Assembly: GCA_913774665.1 (NCBI GenBank)
Contig: CAJYHN010000002.1
Coordinates: 248,001 to 312,000 of the forward strand
Reading direction: 5' to 3'
Length of the DNA: 64,000 nt
DNA from: an uncultured Microbacterium sp.
GTDB lineage: Bacteria > Actinomycetota > Actinomycetes > Actinomycetales > Microbacteriaceae
The translations under genes were made by a program, and so were the position numbers. This document shows, in pieces, positions 59,020-64,000 of this stretch (positions are counted from its first letter, which is position 1; every line of letters begins with the position of its first letter). The notes under the pieces are model-generated. The model was given only the letters and a program-made list of their open reading frames with translations. It did not search any database and had not been told where the DNA came from.

Positions 59020-60020
59020 GCACCCCCACCCTCCGTCAGCTGCAGGGAGCCGCTCACACGCGCATCTACGCCTACGGCGCCGCGCGCGGTGAGAAGGTCG
59101 TGCCCAACGACGACCTCGTGGGGCCCATCGACTCCAGCGACGAGTGGATCCGTCAGCGCACTGGGATCGTCACGCGCGTCCGCGCGAACAAGGAGACCGA
59201 TGCCATCGATCTGGCGACCGAGGCCGCGCGCGAAGCCGTCGAGAAGTCGGGCCTCGCGGCCGACCAGATCGACGCCGTGATCGTGGCGACCATCAGCAAC
59301 CCCAAGCAGACCCCCTCGGCCTCGGCGATCGTCGCCGACCGCATCGGGGCCAACCCCGCCGCGGCCTACGACCTCAACGCCGCGTGCGCGGGCTTCGCGT
59401 ACGGCGTCGGCCAGGCGGATGCCCTCGTGCGCTCCGGCCTGGCGAAGCACGTGGTCGTTGTCGGTGCTGAGAAGCTCAGCGACGTCGTCGACCCCACCGA
59501 TCGCAGCATCTCGTTCCTTCTCGGTGACGGCGCGGGTGCCGTGGTCGTCGGACCGAGCGACACCCCCGGCATCGGCCCGACCGTCTGGGGATCGGACGGA
59601 TCGAAGGCGGATGCCGTGGGCATGAACGCCACGCTCACCGATTTCCGTGACGGGGTCGCCCCGTGGCCGACCCTGCGCCAGGAGGGCCCCACCGTCTTCC
59701 GCTGGGCCGTCTGGGAGATGGTCAAGGTCGCACGTCAGGCCATCGAGGCCGCCGGCATCGAGCCCGCCGATCTCGCCGCCTTCGTGCCGCACCAGGCGAA
59801 CATGCGCATCATCGACGAGTTCGCCAAGCAGCTCGGCCTGCCCGAGACCGTCGTCATCGGTCGCGACATCGAAACGACCGGCAACACCTCGGCGGCATCC
59901 ATCCCCCTTGCCACCCACCGCCTGCTCGAGGAACACCCCGAGCTGAGCGGCGGCCTCGCGCTGCAGATCGGCTTCGGCGCCGGACTCGTGTTCGGCGCGC
60001 AGGTCGTCGTGCTTCCCTGA
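59016..60020 (+). CDS. fabH: 3-oxoacyl-ACP synthase III
   Basis: A 334-residue KAS III that starts fatty-acid synthesis by condensing an acyl-CoA primer with malonyl-ACP. The catalytic triad is Cys124 (NAACAGFAYG), His in PHQANMRI and Asn in GNTSAASIP. In actinobacteria it prefers branched primers, which gives the anteiso fatty acids typical of Microbacterium; that preference is inferred. The ATG overlaps the fabD stop. Confidence 0.95.
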   Translation: MSTPTLRQLQGAAHTRIYAYGAARGEKVVPNDDLVGPIDSSDEWIRQRTGIVTRVRANKETDAIDLATEAAREAVEKSGLAADQIDAVIVATISNPKQTPSASAIVADRIGANPAAAYDLNAACAGFAYGVGQADALVRSGLAKHVVVVGAEKLSDVVDPTDRSISFLLGDGAGAVVVGPSDTPGIGPTVWGSDGSKADAVGMNATLTDFRDGVAPWPTLRQEGPTVFRWAVWEMVKVARQAIEAAGIEPADLAAFVPHQANMRIIDEFAKQLGLPETVVIGRDIETTGNTSAASIPLATHRLLEEHPELSGGLALQIGFGAGLVFGAQVVVLP

Positions 60021-60045
60021 CGCGACGGCGTCGAACCCTAGACTG
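60018..60045 (+). promoter_or_regulatory. Internal promoter candidate before acpP
   Basis: CTGACG (60018-60023), 16 bases, TAGACT (60040-60045), close to the TTGACA/TATAAT scheme and 42 bases before the acpP start. An extra promoter would explain the high demand for acyl carrier protein relative to its enzymes. Confidence 0.5.
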
Positions 60046-60087
60046 ATCGGGGCCTGACAGGCCCGCCCCCAAGAAACAGGAGACATC

Positions 60088-60336
60088 ATGGCATTCACCA
60101 ACGACGAGGTTCTCGCCGGCCTTGCCGAGCTCATCACCGACGAGACGGGCATTTCGGCCGACGAGGTCGCGCTCGAGAAGTCGTTCACCGACGACCTCGA
60201 CATCGACTCCATCTCGATGATGACGATCGTCGTCAACGCCGAGGAGAAGTTCGGTGTCACCATCCCCGACGATGAGGTCAAGAACCTCAAGACCGTCGGA
60301 GACGCCGTGACCTTCATCACGTCGAACCAGTCCTGA
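60088..60336 (+). CDS. acpP: Acyl carrier protein
   Basis: An 82-residue acidic four-helix protein. The phosphopantetheine attachment Ser41 is in DDLDIDSISMM. It carries the growing acyl chain between the Fab enzymes. AGGAGA lies six bases before the ATG, and a separate promoter candidate is at 60018-60045. Confidence 0.96.
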   Translation: MAFTNDEVLAGLAELITDETGISADEVALEKSFTDDLDIDSISMMTIVVNAEEKFGVTIPDDEVKNLKTVGDAVTFITSNQS

Positions 60337-60404
60337 CACCTCCCGGTGGGGGCTCCGGCCCCCACCGGTCACGACCTGTCGGCCGCACCAAGGATTCTTC
60401 GCTC

Positions 60405-61643
60405 ATGAGCACACCCCGCATCGTCGTCACCGGCATCGGAGCCACCTCGCCCATCGGCGGCACGGCACCCGAGAGCTGGTCCGCCCTGCTCGCCGGAACC
60501 TCTGGCGCGCGTTCCCTCGAGCACGAGTGGGTCGAGCAGTACAACCTGCCCGTCACCTTCGCCGCCGAGGCGCTCGTGCGACCCGAGACCGTGCTCGAGC
60601 GACCCGTCGCCAAGCGGCTCGACCCCTCGTCGCAGCTCGCCATGGTCGCGGCCAAAGAAGCGTGGGAAGACGCGGGGGCTCCCGACATCGACCCCGACCG
60701 CCTGGGCGTCGACTTCGCCACCGGCATCGGCGGCGTCTGGACCCTGCTCGACGCGTGGGACACCCTGCGCGAGAAGGGCCCGCGTCGGGTCATGCCGATG
60801 ACGGTTCCGATGCTCATGCCGAACGCGGCGGCCGGAAACCTCTCCCTCCACTTCAACGCGCGCGCCTTCGCGCGCACGGTCGCATCGGCGTGCGCCTCGA
60901 GCACCGAGTCGATCGTCAACGCGGTGCAGCACATCCGCGACGGCCTCGCCGACGTCGTCATCGCCGGTGGCACCGAGTCGGCGATCCACCCGATCACGAT
61001 CGCCTCGTTCGCGTCGATGCAGGCGCTGTCGAAGCGGAACGACTCACCCGAGACCGCTTCGCGTCCCGCCAGCATCGACCGCGACGGCTTCGTCATGGGC
61101 GAGGGCGCCGGTGTGCTCATCCTCGAGACCGAGGAGCACGCCAAGGCCCGCGGCGCCAAGATCTACGCGTCGATCGTGGGCGGCGGCGTCACCGCCGACT
61201 CGTACCACATCACCGCCAACGACCCCGAGGGTCGCGGCGCCGCCCGCGCCGTGCGCATGGCGCTCGAGATGGCGGGCGCGTCGGCCGACGACGTCACCCA
61301 CATCAACGCCCACGCCACCTCGACCCCGGTCGGCGACCCGAACGAGTATCAGGCTCTGCGCGCCGTCTTCGGCGATCGGGTCGACGAGATCCCCGTCTCG
61401 GCGACGAAGGCCTCCACCGGTCACCTGCTGGGTGGCACGGGTGCTCTCGAAGCGATCTTCACGGTGCTCGCGCTGCAGAACCGCGTCGCGCCCCCCACGA
61501 TCAACCTGACCGAGCAGGACCCCGAGGTTCCGTTCGCGCTCTCCGGCTCGCCCGTCGAGCTCGGCGCGGGCGATCAGCTCGCGATCAGCAACTCCTTCGG
61601 CTTCGGCGGCCACAACGCCGTCGTCGCCATCGCCTCGGTCTGA
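60405..61643 (+). CDS. fabF: 3-oxoacyl-ACP synthase II
   Basis: A 412-residue KAS II elongating acyl-ACP with malonyl-ACP. The catalytic Cys163 is in ASACASSTESI, the two His in NAHATSTPVGDPNE and KASTGHLLGGTGALE. AAGGA precedes the ATG. It is the last gene of the fabD-fabH-acpP-fabF operon and is followed by a very strong terminator. Confidence 0.95.
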   Translation: MSTPRIVVTGIGATSPIGGTAPESWSALLAGTSGARSLEHEWVEQYNLPVTFAAEALVRPETVLERPVAKRLDPSSQLAMVAAKEAWEDAGAPDIDPDRLGVDFATGIGGVWTLLDAWDTLREKGPRRVMPMTVPMLMPNAAAGNLSLHFNARAFARTVASACASSTESIVNAVQHIRDGLADVVIAGGTESAIHPITIASFASMQALSKRNDSPETASRPASIDRDGFVMGEGAGVLILETEEHAKARGAKIYASIVGGGVTADSYHITANDPEGRGAARAVRMALEMAGASADDVTHINAHATSTPVGDPNEYQALRAVFGDRVDEIPVSATKASTGHLLGGTGALEAIFTVLALQNRVAPPTINLTEQDPEVPFALSGSPVELGAGDQLAISNSFGFGGHNAVVAIASV

Positions 61644-61660
61644 GCGCGCTCCCCGTCACG

Positions 61661-61716
61661 ACGAGAGCCCCCTGGCATCCCCCCGACTGCGATCGGGGAT
61701 GCCAGGGGGCTCTCGT
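61661..61716 (+). terminator. Strong terminator of the fab operon
   Basis: A perfect 22-bp stem, 61661-61682 with 61695-61716, 12-base loop, followed by TTCGTC. The arms contain the GGATGCC/GGCATCC word. Confidence 0.95.
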
Positions 61717-61798
61717 TTCGTCAAGCGAGGGATACGCGGTCCCGGTGCCGGGTGTGTTCACCGACCTCCGGTAGTGGCGCCTCCCCCACTCGACGGGC

Positions 61799-62302
61799 TC
61801 ATCCGACCTTGTGCAGCCACACGATCTGCTGGTCGTCTCCGGCGTGGCGGAAGGGCTCGAGCTCCTCATCCCAGGCCGAGCCCAGGGCGACGTCGAGTTC
61901 GCGCTGCAGCTCGAAGGGGTCGCCGGCCGCGACCTCCATCGCGTAGCGCACGCGGTCCTCGGCGATGACGACGTTTCCGGCCGAGTCGGTCTGTGCGAAG
62001 TGGATGCCAAGACCCGGCGTGTGCATCCAGCGTCCGCCGTCGCTGCGGGGCGTGGGATCCTCGCTCACCTCGAAGCGGAGGTGTTCCCACCCCCGGATGG
62101 CGCTCGCGAGCGCTGCGCCGGAGCCGACGGGTCCTTCCCAATAGAACTCCGCGCGGCGACTGCCCGTGAGGACGGGCTGGTCGGTCCAGTCGAAGTTGAC
62201 GGCGCGGCCGAGAGCGCGTCCCACCGCCCACTCGAGGTGGGGGCACAACGCGCGGGGCGCGGAGTGGATCAGGATCACTCCGCGCGAAGACATGATCGCC
62301 AT
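61799..62302 (-). CDS. DUF3145 family protein
   Basis: A 167-residue conserved actinobacterial protein of unknown function, recognised by RGVILIHSAPRALCPHLEWAV near the N-terminus and RYAMEVAAGDPFELQRELD late in the sequence. It has no membrane helix or signal. In Micrococcales it commonly stands next to the fab operon, convergent with fabF as here. The start at 62300-62302 is supported by GAAGGAG six bases upstream; the internal ATG (MSSRGV) is an alternative. Confidence 0.88.
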   Translation of the reverse strand: MAIMSSRGVILIHSAPRALCPHLEWAVGRALGRAVNFDWTDQPVLTGSRRAEFYWEGPVGSGAALASAIRGWEHLRFEVSEDPTPRSDGGRWMHTPGLGIHFAQTDSAGNVVIAEDRVRYAMEVAAGDPFELQRELDVALGSAWDEELEPFRHAGDDQQIVWLHKVG

Positions 62303-62461
62303 GGTTTCTCCTTCGTCAGGTACGTCTTCCCCTACGACCTGTGATGGAGTGCCGGCGATTGTTCGGTTGTCCGGCAATTATCGCCCGCGCATAACGAAAT
62401 CACAACACTGTGATTCGTCCGCGCGTCGCGGAGGGCGGTCAGGCGACGAATCGGAGCGGTC

Positions 62462-63370
62462 TCAGCCGAACCACAGCGCCCAGTAGAGCGCGAAGTTGCG
62501 GTTGCCGTAGGCCGAGCAGGAGTCTCCGGTGCCCCAGCGGGCGGCCAGGGCTGCCGCGTTCGGCTGGTACGGCGTGTAGTTGTACAACGCCGCGGTGGCG
62601 GCGTTGGCGATCTGCACGTCGGAGCCCCCGCACGAGGGATCCGGCGAGTAGGCGAGGTAGTGCGTGCCCGGTTGACGCATGAAGTCCGAGGCGCTGTAGG
62701 ACTTCAGATCGGTGGCCGCCTGGGCGACCTGGGCGCCGAATCCGGCGGCACCGGCGTCGCACGGGGCGGTGTCGGGGCATCTCGCTCCCATCGCCGCACC
62801 GAGCTGTTCGGGAGAGGGAGCACGCGCCGTGCGGCCCGAGACGAGGCTCTGCTCCTTCTGAAGGGTGACGAGCAGCACTTTGGCCGAGATCCCGCACGCG
62901 CGTTGAAGGCGGTCGATGATCTGGGCGGCGGTGAGCTCTCCCCCGTCGTAGCCCTCGCAGATCGTTCGGCCCGTGGCATCCGAGACGATCGGTCCGCGCG
63001 CGGGGAGGTCCGACCGCAGTACCGAGAGACAGGAGTCGTTGCGGCACTTCCCCACCTCGTCGTCGAGGAACGACTGGATCTGATCGGCCGTCATGGCGTC
63101 GCCGTCGTAGAACTGCTCGTCGTCGATGAGGTGGCCGGGATCGAAGGAGGTGAGGTCGATGGCCTCGCGCCGGGCCTCCGTGTTCCACGCCGCGGTGAGG
63201 GAGACGAGAGGGATGACCGCCAGAGCGATCAGACCGACGAGGAACACGGCGACCGCGGCGAACGTGACGCGGCGTCGCCGGATCAGCCGTTGCCGGGGCG
63301 TTCGCCGTCGGCGCGTCCGAGTTCTCGCCACCGAACGATCGTGCCCCACCGCGCTGACCGCGCGCTGCAC
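62462..63370 (-). CDS. Membrane-anchored extracellular protein, function unknown
   Basis: A 302-residue protein. A very basic N-terminus (RTRRRRTPRQRLIRRRR) precedes one signal-anchor helix at about 36-60 (TFAAVAVFLVGLIALAVIPLV). The external part has paired Cys (KCRNDSCLSVL; RCPDTAPC) and a segment KVLLVTLQKEQSLVSG that recalls the catalytic-Glu helix of lytic enzymes. Its end, NYTPYQPNAAAL through GNRNFALYW, recurs in actinobacterial wall-associated proteins labelled hemagglutinin or hydrolase-like. A peptidoglycan-related role is an inference. The start is a GTG at 63370; an internal GTG about eight codons later is possible. Confidence 0.72.
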   Translation of the reverse strand: MQRAVSAVGHDRSVARTRTRRRRTPRQRLIRRRRVTFAAVAVFLVGLIALAVIPLVSLTAAWNTEARREAIDLTSFDPGHLIDDEQFYDGDAMTADQIQSFLDDEVGKCRNDSCLSVLRSDLPARGPIVSDATGRTICEGYDGGELTAAQIIDRLQRACGISAKVLLVTLQKEQSLVSGRTARAPSPEQLGAAMGARCPDTAPCDAGAAGFGAQVAQAATDLKSYSASDFMRQPGTHYLAYSPDPSCGGSDVQIANAATAALYNYTPYQPNAAALAARWGTGDSCSAYGNRNFALYWALWFG

Positions 63371-63408
63371 GCTCGGGGCGTGGCGCGGCGGTCAGCGCGG
63401 GGCACGGC

Positions 63409-63987
63409 TCAACTTCCCGGCGTTGCGGGAGGAGTCGGAGCGGTTCCCTCCGCGGGCGGGGTCGGAGCGGTGCCATCGGCGGGCGGTGCGGGAGGCGTGG
63501 GCTTCTGTCCGTCTGCGGGAGGGGTGGGCGCCGTGCCGTCGGCGGGAGGGGTGGGCGCGGTGCCGTCGGCCGGCGGTGCGGGCTTGGCGGCATCGCCCTT
63601 CGGTGCACCGGGCCCCCCGGGGCCGGCCGGTCCGCACACGCCGGGGCCCTTGCCGTCGGCGGGTGCGGCCGGAGCGGTCCCGTCCGCGGGAGGGGTCGGA
63701 GCCGTGCCGTCGGCCGGGGCCGTGGGTGAGGCCCCCGGCGTCGGAGCGGTACCGGGAGCACTGCCCGGTCCGGTGGATCCGCCGTCGGCGCTCGGAGCCG
63801 AGGTCGACGAAGCGGCCAGGGGCCCGGTGCCGTTGCTCTGCGCGGCGAGCGCGGCGGTTCCGCCGGTGAGGCCCGCGGCCACGATCACGGCGCCGGCGAT
63901 CAGTGCCGGTCCGCGCCACGAGCGGCGTCGGGGTTCGGGGGTCTCGTCCTGTCGCGGCAGCGGCAGGGTGGGGTTGTCGTCGTTCAT
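63409..63987 (-). CDS. Membrane-anchored Pro/Ala/Thr-rich repeat protein
   Basis: A 192-residue protein. A short cytoplasmic N-terminus (MNDDNPTLPLPRQDE) is followed by one membrane helix at about 27-49 (GPALIAGAVIVAAGLTGGTAAL). The remaining 140 residues are low-complexity, with at least seven variants of the unit PADGTAPTP. The single Cys lies in GVCGPAG. Such tails are extracellular, flexible wall-spanning stalks. It has no enzymatic domain. GGAAGAG precedes the ATG at 63985-63987. It lies 38 bases upstream of the wall-associated gene, in the same direction. Confidence 0.75.
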   Translation of the reverse strand: MNDDNPTLPLPRQDETPEPRRRSWRGPALIAGAVIVAAGLTGGTAALAAQSNGTGPLAASSTSAPSADGGSTGPGSAPGTAPTPGASPTAPADGTAPTPPADGTAPAAPADGKGPGVCGPAGPGGPGAPKGDAAKPAPPADGTAPTPPADGTAPTPPADGQKPTPPAPPADGTAPTPPAEGTAPTPPATPGS

Positions 63988-64000
63988 TTTTCTCTTCCCG

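Overview
The window reads as one continuous stretch of a high-GC actinobacterial chromosome, most like Microbacterium or a close relative (Microbacteriaceae). Reasons: GC-rich coding on both strands; many actinobacteria-restricted families (SepH, DUF3000, DUF3093, DUF3145, DUF3159, DUF3710, DUF4191, DUF4193, PAC2); glnE beside a second glutamine synthetase; a homodimeric AceE; a FasR-type regulator in front of fabD-fabH-acpP-fabF; and a type II topoisomerase pair read as topoisomerase IV. I saw no prophage, transposase, integrase, CRISPR array or secondary-metabolite cluster. The content is housekeeping, so most of the novelty is in regulatory sites, repeats and a few odd genes.

Layout. 0-5 kb: a cut amt with an upstream GlnR-type box, zapE, sulfurtransferase-SufE, a hydrolase, DUF3000, RNase D. 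6-15 kb: fatty-acid beta-oxidation pair, dxs, aconitase. 14.5-19.6 kb: DUF3159-DUF3710-dut, DUF3093, DUF4193, SepH, an AP-family phosphodiesterase. 19.6-25 kb: parC and parE face each other across an 874-bp spacer of tandem hairpin repeats. 25-28 kb: a two-gene, domain-complementary alanine racemase and a divergent ATP-grasp gene. 28.5-31.7 kb: an F420-ligase-like gene overlapping sigA/rpoD, then PAC2. 31.8-36.4 kb: leucyl aminopeptidase, lpdA, E2 acyltransferase. 36.4-38.8 kb: a hypothetical membrane protein, DUF4191, RDD. 38.9-48 kb: glnA1 (GlnR box upstream), a broken DUF2277 gene, GNAT, acyl-CoA ligase, glnE, glnA2. 48-53.7 kb: polyphosphate glucokinase, small proteins with a LexA-like box between them, rnpB, a reduced PolA-family polymerase, a zinc-ribbon coiled-coil protein, tRNA-Val, a membrane protein. 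54-61.6 kb: aceE, fasR, fabD-fabH-acpP-fabF. 61.8-64 kb: DUF3145 and two exported or membrane-anchored proteins.

How it fits together. AceE, LpdA and the E2 protein are parts of the 2-oxo-acid dehydrogenase complexes that make acetyl-CoA, which the FasR-fab operon turns into fatty acids and the thiolase/FadJ pair recovers. Amt, GlnA1, GlnA2 and GlnE form a nitrogen-assimilation set, with GlnR-like boxes at two of the promoters. Many genes show a TANNNT -10 element only 6-7 bases before the start codon, which suggests leaderless transcripts.
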